Origin: an uncultured Bacilli bacterium | Lineage (GTDB): Bacteria; Bacillota_I; Bacilli_A; RF39; UBA660 | Length of the DNA: 64,000 nucleotides | Reading direction: 5' to 3' | Assembly: GCA_910588025.1 (NCBI GenBank) | Contig: CAJUQG010000001.1 | Coordinates: 33,625-97,624, forward strand | Part shown: positions 26,342 to 34,228 of the stretch, one piece after another | How the letters are laid out: each line of letters starts with the position of its first letter | Numbering within the stretch: the first letter of the stretch is position 1 | Program-made: the position numbers and the translations under genes | Notes under the pieces: generated by a model | Database searches by the model: none | The model's input: the letters and a program-made list of their open reading frames with translations, nothing else | Told to the model about the DNA's origin: nothing

Positions 26342-27118
26342 ATGAAAAGATTAAATGAACTATTACAAGAATTAGGTATTTCAAAGGTTCGTTTAGCTAA
26401 ATATTTAGGAGTTTCTAGACAAATGGTATATAATTATCTTGAATTAGATGATTTAAATAAATGGCCAAAAGAAAAAAAATTATTATTATTCAAATTATTA
26501 GATATTGATGATGGGGGAGAGACAACAATTTCTAATATTAAAGTCACAACAGATTATCTAATGAATGTAGAAAATCGTTTAAATCAAGGTGTAAAAAATA
26601 CCTCAGATCTAGATAGCTATTTTGATTTAAAAGGTTTAAACAAAGAAGATCAAACATTAATAGCCGATATAACTTATTTGTTAAAAGAAAAATTGCTTGA
26701 TGAAACAAAGCGCGATGAAAACCATTATGCAATTTTATATCTATATCATATGCTACAATCAATTGATAATGTTCCTGAAATTAAATATATTTTTGGATAC
26801 ATGTCTAAAACAACAGGCTTTACTAATCCAGAAGAATATAGATTTCATGAAGATAAACAATTTATTTTTGAAGGCATTCTTTATTCAGCATTAACTCTTT
26901 ATAATAATGGTGGCGCAAGTCGCAGCAAATTAGCGGAAAGTCATCGTCGTTTTGTCCAAGAAATTGAACAAAAAAATGAAGAAAAATTAAGTAGAACTCA
27001 ACAATTAAATACTATAAAAATACAAGCTTTAAAAGAATTAAATTATACTGAAATTAACGAAAGCAATGCTGCAGAAGTATTTGAAAAAATTGCAGAAATT
27101 CAATCAAGAAAAGTATAA
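26342..27118 (+). CDS. Helix-turn-helix (XRE-like) DNA-binding protein
   Basis: 258 residues. The N-terminal LNELLQELGISKVRLAKYLGVSRQMVYNYL (in parts: LQELGISKVRLAKYLGVSR then QMVYNYLE) is a typical helix-turn-helix at about residues 5-35. The remaining 220 residues are mostly helical and charged and match no domain I recognise; they could be an oligomerisation or ligand domain. The gene stands alone behind a near-consensus promoter and ends in a terminator. It is a transcription regulator by inference; no operator was identified. Confidence 0.75.
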   Translation: MKRLNELLQELGISKVRLAKYLGVSRQMVYNYLELDDLNKWPKEKKLLLFKLLDIDDGGETTISNIKVTTDYLMNVENRLNQGVKNTSDLDSYFDLKGLNKEDQTLIADITYLLKEKLLDETKRDENHYAILYLYHMLQSIDNVPEIKYIFGYMSKTTGFTNPEEYRFHEDKQFIFEGILYSALTLYNNGGASRSKLAESHRRFVQEIEQKNEEKLSRTQQLNTIKIQALKELNYTEINESNAAEVFEKIAEIQSRKV

Positions 27119-27137
27119 CCCCTACTTTTCTTTTTTT
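27106..27137 (+). terminator. Terminator after the 26342 regulator
   Basis: AAGAAAAGTA (27106-27115) pairs with TACTTTTCTT (27123-27132); the loop holds the end of the stop codon; a T-run follows. Confidence 0.8.
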
Positions 27138-27524
27138 GCCAAAAAGGGTAGTTACGATTCTAAAAACCTACCTTTAACAATACTTTAAATAAACACTACA
27201 TTCAATACATCATTTAAAATAAAACGCTCTAATTTGCATCGAAAAATAATTCAATATATAATTATTCAGTTAAATTCAATCAAATGCAAAAAATATAAAT
27301 GTTTTTAATTTATTAGAAATAATTAAAATAAACAAAATTTTAAAAAATTAATTTTTAAACTGGTTAATTAATTCTTATTAGATTACAATAAAATAATTGT
27401 TTTTATAAAATAAGTTATGATAAAAAAACTTTTAATTTAAAATACAATATTATATATAGATATGCTATTTTTTCTTCACACCATTTATTTATCATAACAT
27501 ATCTTATGTTAACTAATATATATC
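27138..27524. other. Gene-free, very AT-rich stretch
   Basis: About 390 bases with no supported gene. The composition is almost entirely A and T. The only structures noticed are a short perfect inverted repeat AACATA-TCT-TATGTT (27496-27510) and a weak 26-codon minus-strand frame beginning MINKWCEEK that lacks a ribosome-binding site. It may be decayed coding sequence. Confidence 0.5.
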
Positions 27525-27698
27525 CTAAAATGGATAATTACTAGATTTTAAACGCACTACGCTTTCTTCATAATAATTTTTATTATGTTCTTCTAAAATA
27601 CAACTAAACAACTTCATAGCACGTACTAATTCACCATATAATCCATTTTGACTACAATAATAAAACAATATGTAGTAATTAATTTCAAAATAAAAAAA
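27525..27698 (-). pseudogene. In-frame coding-like extension beyond the stop of the 27699 gene
   Basis: Directly after the TAA at 27699-27701 the same minus-strand frame stays open for 57 codons to a TAG at 27525. The sequence is protein-like rather than AT noise: NGLYGELVRAMKLF then ILEEHNKNYYEESVVRL. It has no start codon or ribosome-binding site of its own. The simplest reading is that the membrane-protein gene was once longer and was shortened by a nonsense change; a sequencing error or stop readthrough are alternatives. Confidence 0.45.
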
Positions 27699-28367
27699 TT
27701 AACATTTCTTTTTTAAGTCATATGCTAATTTTTTCAAATTCTTCTTTTCAGAGGAAGTCTCATTCATTCTTCGGCAATAAATATAAAACAGAATTTCATA
27801 AGTTCTTTGAATAAATGCTTGTCCATTAAACAAATCTGCAAAACTAAAATTCCAAAGTTTTTGAAATAATAAATATCCTATATAAATTAACATTAATATT
27901 CCAAAACAAGACAATACTTGTGTAACAATATACGAATCAATTGTCCTCGACTGAATCACGATTGGTAAAAATATAAATACAACACAAATCAAAACACTGA
28001 AAACATCATGAATAATTGTATTTGTTTTAATTTTATCTTTGTAATAATTCAGTAATAAAGATAACTTTTCATTATTAGAATAAAAACCATGCTCTTCTAA
28101 AACTTTACTCACCTTCTCTATCTTTAATTCTGTTTCTGATAACCATAAATGATCCATAGTAGTTTTCATTTTCTTTTTTTGAAAAAGAAGATAAATCGTC
28201 ATAAAAATAACAATAATTATAAAAGAAAGCGCCATAGATAAAGCATACGAACAATGTAATAAAAATATGAACATACCATAAAAGACCAAATAAAATACAC
28301 AAAAAATTCTTAAAATATATAATTCTAAAAATACCTTTTTTAAATCCCTATTTAAAGGATAAAACAT
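27699..28367 (-). CDS. Multi-pass membrane protein, unknown
   Basis: 222 residues with four likely transmembrane helices in two pairs (about 22-42 and 46-64; then about 120-142 and 150-168) separated by a charged cytoplasmic segment with KIEKVSKVLEEHGFYSNNEKL. No catalytic motif is recognised. ATG 28367 is chosen because GTGGGTGG precedes it; the in-frame ATG 28391 overlaps a TATAAT -10 (28390-28395 on this strand), so it is upstream of the transcript. A coding-like tail continues in frame after the stop (separate entry), so the present protein may be truncated. Confidence 0.6.
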   Translation of the reverse strand: MFYPLNRDLKKVFLELYILRIFCVFYLVFYGMFIFLLHCSYALSMALSFIIIVIFMTIYLLFQKKKMKTTMDHLWLSETELKIEKVSKVLEEHGFYSNNEKLSLLLNYYKDKIKTNTIIHDVFSVLICVVFIFLPIVIQSRTIDSYIVTQVLSCFGILMLIYIGYLLFQKLWNFSFADLFNGQAFIQRTYEILFYIYCRRMNETSSEKKNLKKLAYDLKKKC

Positions 28368-28545
28368 ATAAACCACCCACTTTTTTCGCATTATAATAAC
28401 AAAAGATAAAAGAATTTACAACCCTATTTAGAAAAAATCAGCAAAAAACATATATGATCAAATACATTCTGGTAAATTATGGTAGATAAATTTTGACATT
28501 TATTTACAAATAAAGTATGATTAATAAAGTAAGGATTTGAGAAAT

Positions 28546-29067
28546 ATGGTCTTTTTTATGTTTATTTTACTCATAATAGCATTAATAATAATCATAATTA
28601 AAAATATACAAATAGAAAACTTTTATAAAAATGAAAAACCGCCTTTTAATAAACAGAATTATATAAAAAACGATAATATAATAATTAATTATATCAGAAA
28701 AGACTTTTTAACATATAATGAAAAAATATTTTATAAGAAATTATTATTTTTAGAAGAACTAGGATATAAAATATTTCCTCAAATCAATTTATCTACATTA
28801 ATTCAAAAGATTTCTAATCAAAAATACCAAAACGAATTATACAGAAATATAGATTTTGGTGTATTTGATAGTGACTTAAAAATAATTTTACTAATTGAAT
28901 TAAACGATCAAACTCACAACAGCTGGCAACGAAAAGATAGAGATTTAAAAGTTAAAAAAATATGTGAAGATGCAAATATTCCATTACTAACATTTTATAC
29001 AAAGTATCCCAATCACGACGATTATGTAAAAAATCGTATTTTAAACGTAATTCAAAATAACCAATAA
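28546..29067 (+). CDS. Membrane-anchored DUF2726 (nuclease-fold-like) protein
   Basis: 173 residues. An N-terminal membrane helix (about 2-20, Ile-rich) is followed by a DUF2726 domain: FLTYNEKIFYKKLLFLEELG, VFPQ-like IFPQINLSTLI, ELYRNIDFGVFD, ILLIELNDQTHN and KVKKICEDANIPLLTFYT. Asp in NIDFGVFD and Glu in LIELND are spaced like the acidic residues of PD-(D/E)XK nuclease-like folds, which is how the family is usually viewed; activity is unproven. The AAGGA at 28531-28535 fits ATG 28546 better than the TTG at 28537. Convergent with zupT, one base apart. Confidence 0.8.
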   Translation: MVFFMFILLIIALIIIIIKNIQIENFYKNEKPPFNKQNYIKNDNIIINYIRKDFLTYNEKIFYKKLLFLEELGYKIFPQINLSTLIQKISNQKYQNELYRNIDFGVFDSDLKIILLIELNDQTHNSWQRKDRDLKVKKICEDANIPLLTFYTKYPNHDDYVKNRILNVIQNNQ

Positions 29068-29068
29068 A

Positions 29069-29821
29069 TTAAAGCAAAAAATGATTTAATAAAATAAGTA
29101 AAACCCCTACTCCCATTCCTAGTAAAATAAAACGATTTTCTTTATATTTCAATGCTTCAGGAAAAAGTTTTTGAATGGAAAGTGTAATCATAATACCTGC
29201 CACAAATAAAAGCACAATAGCAATAAACGCATCTGTAATATATCGAGATAAAAATATATAGGCTAACAAAGCCCCTAAAGGTTCCGTAAGTCCCGATAAG
29301 AGCGTTTTTAAAATAGCTTCTTTTTTATTTTTCGTAGCATAATAAATAGGAACGGCAATGGTAATCCCTTCAGGAATATTATGTAGTGTTATAGCTATTG
29401 CTAATTTAATTCCTAAGCCCATATCTTTATAACTACTCATAAAAGTTGCGATTCCTTCTGGCAAATTATGCAAAATAAGAGCTAACATAGACAAAATGCC
29501 CAATTTATACAAATCTTGTTTTTCCATCTCACAATTCATTTTATTATTTAACCAAAAAACTAAAAATACTCCAATTAAAAACGTAAAAATACAAAAAAAT
29601 ATACCTTTTGCCAATTTATAATTTGTAATGATAACAAATGTTGACTCTGGAATTAACTCAGTAATAGATAACCCAATCATAACAGCGAGTGAAAGACTTA
29701 AACAAAACGTTATAAAACGATTTACATGGCATTCCTTCCACTTTAAGAAAATTACCAAAGAACCTAAAACCGTTGACAGACCTGCTATAGTTGTTACAAT
29801 AAGTGGAGCCAAAAAAGACAT
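29069..29821 (-). CDS. zupT: ZIP-family metal transporter
   Basis: 250 residues, eight hydrophobic helices. Takes up zinc and possibly other divalent metals into the cytosol. The metal-site helices are plain: HNLPEGIATF (helix 4) and HNIPEGITIA (helix 5), the ZupT/ZIP signature; the loop before helix 4 (MEKQDLYK) is short, as in ZupT-like members. ATG 29821 is preferred since GGTGA is 5 bases upstream; earlier in-frame starts (GTG 29833, ATG 29827) overlap that site. The 3' end abuts the DUF2726 gene with no clear terminator between. Confidence 0.9.
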   Translation of the reverse strand: MSFLAPLIVTTIAGLSTVLGSLVIFLKWKECHVNRFITFCLSLSLAVMIGLSITELIPESTFVIITNYKLAKGIFFCIFTFLIGVFLVFWLNNKMNCEMEKQDLYKLGILSMLALILHNLPEGIATFMSSYKDMGLGIKLAIAITLHNIPEGITIAVPIYYATKNKKEAILKTLLSGLTEPLGALLAYIFLSRYITDAFIAIVLLFVAGIMITLSIQKLFPEALKYKENRFILLGMGVGVLLILLNHFLL

Positions 29822-29897
29822 ATTCATCACCACTAAAATTTATGCAAAATAAATCTTTTTCATAACCAATTATTACCACAAATTTATGTATGTTTTT

Positions 29898-29927
29898 TGA
29901 ATGAAGAAAAAAAATCCTCACATAATA
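29898..29927 (+). promoter_or_regulatory. Sigma-G/sigma-F-like promoter for the Asn-rich gene
   Basis: TGAATG at 29898-29903, a 17-base spacer, and CATAATA at 29921-29927. This agrees with the forespore consensus known from Bacillus (tGhATr, spacer of about 17-18, CATwmTA) at every defined position. No TTGACA/TATAAT promoter lies in the same interval. Confidence 0.5.
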
Positions 29928-29947
29928 ATAGTGGGAGGTAAAAGAAA

Positions 29948-30082
29948 ATGAGTAGACAAAATAATAATCAAAAACAAAATTCTCGTAATAATAACTCAAA
30001 AAGATCTAATAATAATCAAAACAATAATAACAACAGAAATTCTAATAGATCTAATAACAAAAATAACGAACAAACTCGTTAA
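29948..30082 (+). CDS. 44-residue Asn-rich basic low-complexity protein
   Basis: Asn makes up 21 of 44 residues; the rest are almost all Ser, Arg, Lys and Gln, with no hydrophobic core (start MSRQNNNQKQNS, end NNEQTR). GGGAGGTAA is a strong ribosome-binding site, and a terminator follows directly, so this is a real small gene. Composition resembles small spore-storage or nucleic-acid-associated proteins (gamma-type SASPs are rich in Asn and Gln), and the forespore-like promoter supports this, but no homology is claimed. It lies divergent from zupT and convergent with xerD. Confidence 0.7.
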   Translation: MSRQNNNQKQNSRNNNSKRSNNNQNNNNNRNSNRSNNKNNEQTR

Positions 30083-30097
30083 TTATTATGAGTATAC

Positions 30098-30129
30098 GAA
30101 GAGAATGATGTTAATTCTCTTCTTTTTTA
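30098..30129 (+). terminator. Terminator after the Asn-rich gene
   Basis: GAAGAGAAT (30098-30106) pairs with ATTCTCTTC (30114-30122), then a T-run. The right arm lies within the 3' coding end of xerD. Confidence 0.75.
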
Positions 30130-31037
30130 TTATGTGGATGATATTCATAGTCTCTTCTTTTCTTTTCATCACTGATATGTGTATAAATCTGCGTTGTAGA
30201 AATATCACTATGACCTAATAATTCTTGAACAACTCGTAAATTTGCTCCATTATTTAACAAATGTGTTGCAAAAGAATGCCGTAAAATATGAGGATGAACT
30301 TCTTTGGTAATATGATTTTGAACACAAAGCGACTTAAGTATCTTAAAAAAACCCTGACGAGAGATCCCTTTACTTAAATTATTGATAAACAAAAAATCAC
30401 TATTTTTCTTTTTTAAAAGTTGAGGACGATATTCTATAATATATAAATAAAGATAACGTTTTGAAATTTCATTGATAGGAACAATCCGTTCTTTATCGCC
30501 CTTCCCTACCACATGGACAAAGTCTTCATCAAAATCAACATCCTGTATTTTTAAATGAATTAATTCACTCACTCGCATTCCTGTCGCATATAAAAGTTCT
30601 AGCATGGCTTTATTTCGATAATCATATGCCGTATTTAAAGGTATATTTAACAGTTGATCTACTTCCTCAATCGTTAAATATTGTGGAATATGTTTTGGGG
30701 CATTCGGAAGTGGAATCAAATCACAAGGATTATTTTCTTTTCTTTTACCATGATATACAATATCTTCTTCTATCAAAAATTGATAATAAGAACGTAGACA
30801 AGTTAAATAATGAGAACGTGTTGTCACACTTTTATGTTGAGAATAAACTAAGAACTCTTCAATATCTGTACGATGACAATCAAAAGAACACAAGTTTTTT
30901 TTCTGTAAGAATTCATAAAATGCTTGTAAATTATAACGATAAGATTCTAAAGAATTGAAAGATAATTTTCGTTCAAATTCTAGATAATTTAAAAAAGATA
31001 TCATATCACTTTCAAGTAGTTTTTTCTCTTCCTTCAT
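30111..31037 (-). CDS. xerD: Tyrosine recombinase XerD-like
   Basis: 308 residues, the usual Xer length. An N-terminal SAM-like core-binding domain (FLNYLEFERKLSFNSLESYRYNL, in parts FLNYLEFERKLS and SYRYNLQAF) is followed by the catalytic domain with Arg in GMRVSEL, Lys in GKGDKER, HILRHSFATH, ELLGHSDISTTQIYTH, giving the R-K-H-R-H-Y set with the Tyr of IYTH as nucleophile. It resolves chromosome dimers at dif with a XerC partner. Nothing nearby suggests an integrative element. AGAGGG precedes ATG 31037; transcribed divergently from rarA. Confidence 0.88.
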   Translation of the reverse strand: MKEEKKLLESDMISFLNYLEFERKLSFNSLESYRYNLQAFYEFLQKKNLCSFDCHRTDIEEFLVYSQHKSVTTRSHYLTCLRSYYQFLIEEDIVYHGKRKENNPCDLIPLPNAPKHIPQYLTIEEVDQLLNIPLNTAYDYRNKAMLELLYATGMRVSELIHLKIQDVDFDEDFVHVVGKGDKERIVPINEISKRYLYLYIIEYRPQLLKKKNSDFLFINNLSKGISRQGFFKILKSLCVQNHITKEVHPHILRHSFATHLLNNGANLRVVQELLGHSDISTTQIYTHISDEKKRRDYEYHPHNKKEEN

Positions 31038-31097
31038 ATTTTCGACCCTCTAAAATATTATAAAATAATCAGACTTCTTTCGTCAAACAAATTGATA

Positions 31098-31106
31098 TGA
31101 TATAAT
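31098..31106 (+). promoter_or_regulatory. Extended -10 promoter for rarA-gpsA
   Basis: TGA plus a perfect TATAAT, 16 bases before the start codon. Confidence 0.6.
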
Positions 31107-31121
31107 GTTTTTGGTGATGCT

Positions 31122-32318
31122 ATGGAGTTATTAGCAAACAAAATAAGACCCAAAAAATTAGAAGAAGTAATTGGACAAAGTCATATTGTTGGAGAAAATA
31201 TGGTATTATCCAATCTAATAAAAAACAAAAAAATATTTTCCTTTATTCTATATGGAAAACCTGGTATTGGTAAAACTTCGATAGCCAATGCAATGGTCGA
31301 AGAATTAAAATTACCCCATCGTTTTCTAAATGCCACGATTAACAACAAACAAGATTTTGACATTGTGATAGAAGAAGCAAAAATGTATGGAGAAATGATT
31401 GTAATAATCGACGAAATCCACCGCATGAATAAAGACAAACAAGATATCCTTCTTCCCCACCTAGAATCAGGATTAATCATTTTAATTGGCTTAACAACAT
31501 CAAATCCTTATCATAAAATAAATCCCGCTATCCGAAGTCGTGTTCAGATTTATGAACTACATGAACTATCCAAAGAAGAAATTGTCTTAGGACTAAAGCG
31601 AGCTTCAAACTATTTAGAAAATATTCAAATCAACGAAGAATGCTTAAATTACATTGCATTTGCATCCTCTGGAGACTTTCGTAGTGCCATAAACTTATTA
31701 GAAGTGGCTTATCATTCCACAAAAGACCAAAACATAACTTTGGAAATACTAAAAAAAATTCATACAAAACCTGTCTTTTTTCACGATAAAAATGAAGATG
31801 GTCACTATGATGTCTTATCGGCCTTTCAAAAATCAATTCGAGGAAGTGATCCAGATGCCGCACTTCATTACCTCGGCCGATTAATAGAAGCCGGAGACTT
31901 AGATAGCATATATCGTCGTTTAAGCGTAATTGCCTATGAAGATATCGGTCTTGCCAATCCAGCCATTGGCCCAAAAGTAATGGCTGCTATTCATGCTTGC
32001 GAATTAATAGGTCTTCCAGAAGCACGAATTCCTTTAAGTGTTGTCGTTACAGAAATGGCCCTTTCTCCAAAAAGCAACAGTGCTCATATCGCTTTAGATG
32101 AAGCATTAAATGATATTCATAAAGGTAGTACAGGAAATGTTCCAAATCATATTAAAACATCTAGTCAAACTTATCTCTACCCTCACAATTACAAAAATTC
32201 ATATGTAAAACAAGAATATTTACCCGTTAACTTAAAAAACAAAAAATATTATCATAAAAAAAATAACAAATACGAAGATAGTTTAAATCGTATTTGGCAA
32301 GAAATGAAAGGTGATTAA
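31122..32318 (+). CDS. rarA: Replication-associated recombination protein A (RarA/MgsA)
   Basis: AAA+ ATPase related to clamp loaders, acting at stalled forks. 398 residues: N-terminal LANKIRPKKLEEVIGQSHIVG, Walker A YGKPGIGKTS (about 45-53), Walker B IIDEIHRMNK (about 95), sensor LTTSNP, arginine-finger region IRSRVQIYEL, then C-terminal tetramerisation domain with SDPDAALHYLGRLIEAGDLDSI (in parts: GSDPDAALHYLGRLIEAG) and IAYEDIGLANP, all typical. GGTGATG precedes the start. gpsA begins on the next base after its stop. Confidence 0.95.
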   Translation: MELLANKIRPKKLEEVIGQSHIVGENMVLSNLIKNKKIFSFILYGKPGIGKTSIANAMVEELKLPHRFLNATINNKQDFDIVIEEAKMYGEMIVIIDEIHRMNKDKQDILLPHLESGLIILIGLTTSNPYHKINPAIRSRVQIYELHELSKEEIVLGLKRASNYLENIQINEECLNYIAFASSGDFRSAINLLEVAYHSTKDQNITLEILKKIHTKPVFFHDKNEDGHYDVLSAFQKSIRGSDPDAALHYLGRLIEAGDLDSIYRRLSVIAYEDIGLANPAIGPKVMAAIHACELIGLPEARIPLSVVVTEMALSPKSNSAHIALDEALNDIHKGSTGNVPNHIKTSSQTYLYPHNYKNSYVKQEYLPVNLKNKKYYHKKNNKYEDSLNRIWQEMKGD

Positions 32319-33305
32319 ATGAAAATAGCAATTATAGGAACAGGACTTTACAGTACAGCACTTACCTACCAACTACAAAAAAGAAAAGACAACGATATTT
32401 ATCTTTGGACAGAACAAGAGAGTTTAATTTCTAAATTTAATAAAAGTCATAAATTTGAGTTTTTATCCAAAAAAGCTAAATTTGATAGTAACGTTTACCT
32501 ATCAAACGATTATTCAACAGTTTTAGAAGATGCTTCAATCATTTTCATATTAGTGAGTAGTCAGTTTTTTAAATCAACACTTTCTAATATAAAACCATTT
32601 TATAAAAAAAATACCCCCATTTTTGTTGGAACCAAAGGAATAGATTTAGAAACATCTACCTTTTTCTCAGACTATACAAGAAAATATTTAAAATGCAATT
32701 CCTACACCTTTTTTGCTGGACCTACCTTTGCATCTGACTTAATTTTAGAAGGTCCCTCATATTTAACTTTTGCTGGCTCCAATCAAATTGGTTATAAAAA
32801 ATTAAATCGTGTTTTACCTGAAACTTTTGAATATCAATTTACCACTGACCTTCATGGATTAGAACTTTGTTCTGTTTTAAAAAATATTTATGCTATTGGA
32901 AGTGGTATCTTAAATGGTCTTAAAGTTTCTGATAGTGTGTATTATGGCTACTTAACCAAAATAACAAAAGAACTTCAAACAATAATTCCTAAAATATGGG
33001 GAGAAAAAGATACCTTATTAACCTATGGTGGAATTGGAGACCTTTTAATGACTACAAATAGTAAAACAAGTCGTAATTTTACCTTTGGATACAAAATTGG
33101 CAGTAAAATTTCCCAAGAAGAAAAAGCAAAATATATAAAAGAAAATACAATCGAAGGATATCTCAATCTACAACTGATTTTAAAATTCTTAAATAAATGG
33201 AAAATAAAAAATAGTATGATTGAAAAAATTTATCAAATTGTAATAAACGAAGCAAACCCAATAATCCTATATGACCAAACTATAGAAAAAAACGAAATAT
33301 TTTAA
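32319..33305 (+). CDS. gpsA: Glycerol-3-phosphate dehydrogenase [NAD(P)+]
   Basis: Makes sn-glycerol-3-phosphate from DHAP for phospholipid synthesis. 328 residues: the N-terminal Rossmann motif IIGTGLYSTALTYQL departs from the usual GxGxWGTAL by Leu-Tyr-Ser in place of Ser-Trp-Gly-type residues; TKGID, FFAGPTFASDLI (family: sGPsfA.E), the catalytic Lys in ELCSVLKNIYAIGSGI, and the GGIGDLLMT and SRNFTFGYKIG stretches (family: aGlGDLvlTc, SRN..fG) are kept. It starts immediately after the rarA stop; AAAGGTGA lies inside rarA. Confidence 0.88.
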   Translation: MKIAIIGTGLYSTALTYQLQKRKDNDIYLWTEQESLISKFNKSHKFEFLSKKAKFDSNVYLSNDYSTVLEDASIIFILVSSQFFKSTLSNIKPFYKKNTPIFVGTKGIDLETSTFFSDYTRKYLKCNSYTFFAGPTFASDLILEGPSYLTFAGSNQIGYKKLNRVLPETFEYQFTTDLHGLELCSVLKNIYAIGSGILNGLKVSDSVYYGYLTKITKELQTIIPKIWGEKDTLLTYGGIGDLLMTTNSKTSRNFTFGYKIGSKISQEEKAKYIKENTIEGYLNLQLILKFLNKWKIKNSMIEKIYQIVINEANPIILYDQTIEKNEIF

Positions 33306-33320
33306 CAATTTCGTTTTTAT
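33286..33320. terminator. Bidirectional terminator between gpsA and tcdA
   Basis: AAAAACGAAAT (33288-33298) pairs with ATTTCGTTTTT (33308-33318) over 11 bases; A-run on the left and T-run on the right allow use from both strands. Confidence 0.8.
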
Positions 33321-33994
33321 TTGACTTGATTTATCATACTTTGAATAACAAAACTAGCTAACAAACTACCAGCACTCATTGGTACAGGACAAAAAGTACC
33401 AAGTAAAGGGGACGAAACGGGTTGTTCTTTACTCCACACCACAGGTACATCTAAAGCTACTTCCATTTCTTTTCTTACAAGGGAACGAATCTTCTTCGCA
33501 AGTGGATCTTGCATCGTTTTCCTAAGAGTAGAAATAGCTAACTCTTCTGGATGAAAGCGATTCCCTGTCCCCATACAACTAATGATTTTAATTTGTTTTT
33601 GAAAACATACTTGAATCAAGGAAACTTTTAAAAGTACATCATCACAAGCATCTACCACATAATCATAACCCTGAACTAATTCACTAACATCCTCTCGTTT
33701 TATTTTTTCTGTTATAATATCTAGTTTACATTGAGGATTAATCATAGAAACTCGACTTTTTGCTTCTTCTACTTTACTTTTTCCGATATTAGAACTATTA
33801 GCAATAATTTGTCGATTTATATTCGTTTCTTCAATAAAATCAAAATCAGCGATAGTAATATTTTGAATTCCACTACGAATCAAAGCCTCAAGGGCATATC
33901 CTCCAACACCACCAACACCAATTAATAAAACTTTTTTCCGTTGTATCAATTGAAATTTTTCTTCTCCAATGATTCGAATCATTCGTTCAAACAT
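33317..33994 (-). CDS. tcdA: tRNA threonylcarbamoyladenosine dehydratase TcdA
   Basis: E1-like enzyme that cyclises t6A37 to ct6A37. 225 residues: the N-terminal MFERMIRIIGEEKFQ region, nucleotide-binding GVGGVGGYALEAL, DFDFIEETNINRQ, VVDACDD, MGTGNRFHPEEL and the family's SSPLLGTFCPVPMSAG near the C-terminus (family: sS..pV...aG). The predicted product is the CsdL/TcdA/YrvM branch of ThiF-like proteins. TGAGGTGATATT precedes ATG 33994. The 6S RNA gene lies 26 bases upstream on the same strand, as known from the aspS-bsrA-yrvM interval of B. subtilis. Confidence 0.93.
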   Translation of the reverse strand: MFERMIRIIGEEKFQLIQRKKVLLIGVGGVGGYALEALIRSGIQNITIADFDFIEETNINRQIIANSSNIGKSKVEEAKSRVSMINPQCKLDIITEKIKREDVSELVQGYDYVVDACDDVLLKVSLIQVCFQKQIKIISCMGTGNRFHPEELAISTLRKTMQDPLAKKIRSLVRKEMEVALDVPVVWSKEQPVSSPLLGTFCPVPMSAGSLLASFVIQSMINQVK

Positions 33995-34020
33995 AATATC
34001 ACCTCAATAAAAAAATTCAC

Positions 34021-34194
34021 AAAAAAACCAAAGGCAGCTAGTTTGTGATAAAATCCCGCTCACTCGCAGGTGGGCATCTCATCTATACTTTAGGATCCTA
34101 ATTCACTTAATGGATTAGTTTTCACACCATATAGAGTTCTGACTCCCAATTATCACCATAGTCGGTTTTATGTAAAACTAACTATCCTTTGGTA
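34021..34194 (-). ncRNA. ssrS: 6S RNA (ssrS / bsrA-like)
   Basis: A structured transcript of about 174 bases, upstream of tcdA. The ends pair: ACCAAAGG with CCTTTGGT, then AGTTAGTTT with AAACTAGCT (one G-U), closing a long terminal helix. Inside, GTGATAA pairs with TTATCAC, leaving an asymmetric bubble of about 18 bases, and further hairpins follow (CTAAT/ATTAG; CCTGC/GCGGG). A T-run ends it. A rod with a long closing stem and central bubble is 6S-like, and its position next to tcdA (yrvM) is the place where bsrA is found in Bacillus. Identification is by structure and synteny, not by sequence search. Confidence 0.7.
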
Positions 34195-34199
34195 ATCTA

Positions 34200-34228
34200 A
34201 TTATAACATCATTAAAAGAACATCTCAA
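34200..34228 (-). promoter_or_regulatory. Sigma-A promoter of the 6S RNA
   Basis: On the minus strand: TTGAGA (34223-34228), 17-base spacer, perfect TATAAT (34200-34205). Transcription would start at about 34193. The -35 lies within the last codons of the lysozyme gene. Confidence 0.75.

Noticed and set aside
27138..27524. Short minus-strand frame MINKWCEEK (about 26 codons)
   Set aside because: No ribosome-binding site, extreme AT content and no protein-like continuation; not supported as a gene.
30111..31037. XerD-like gene as an integrase of a mobile element
   Set aside because: Length and motifs fit a housekeeping Xer; no att-like repeats, tRNA gene, excisionase or phage genes are nearby.
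34021..34194. Riboswitch or tmRNA instead of 6S RNA
   Set aside because: No T-box, S-box or tmRNA peptide frame is seen; tcdA has its own ribosome-binding site after the T-run, and the end-to-end helix fits 6S better.
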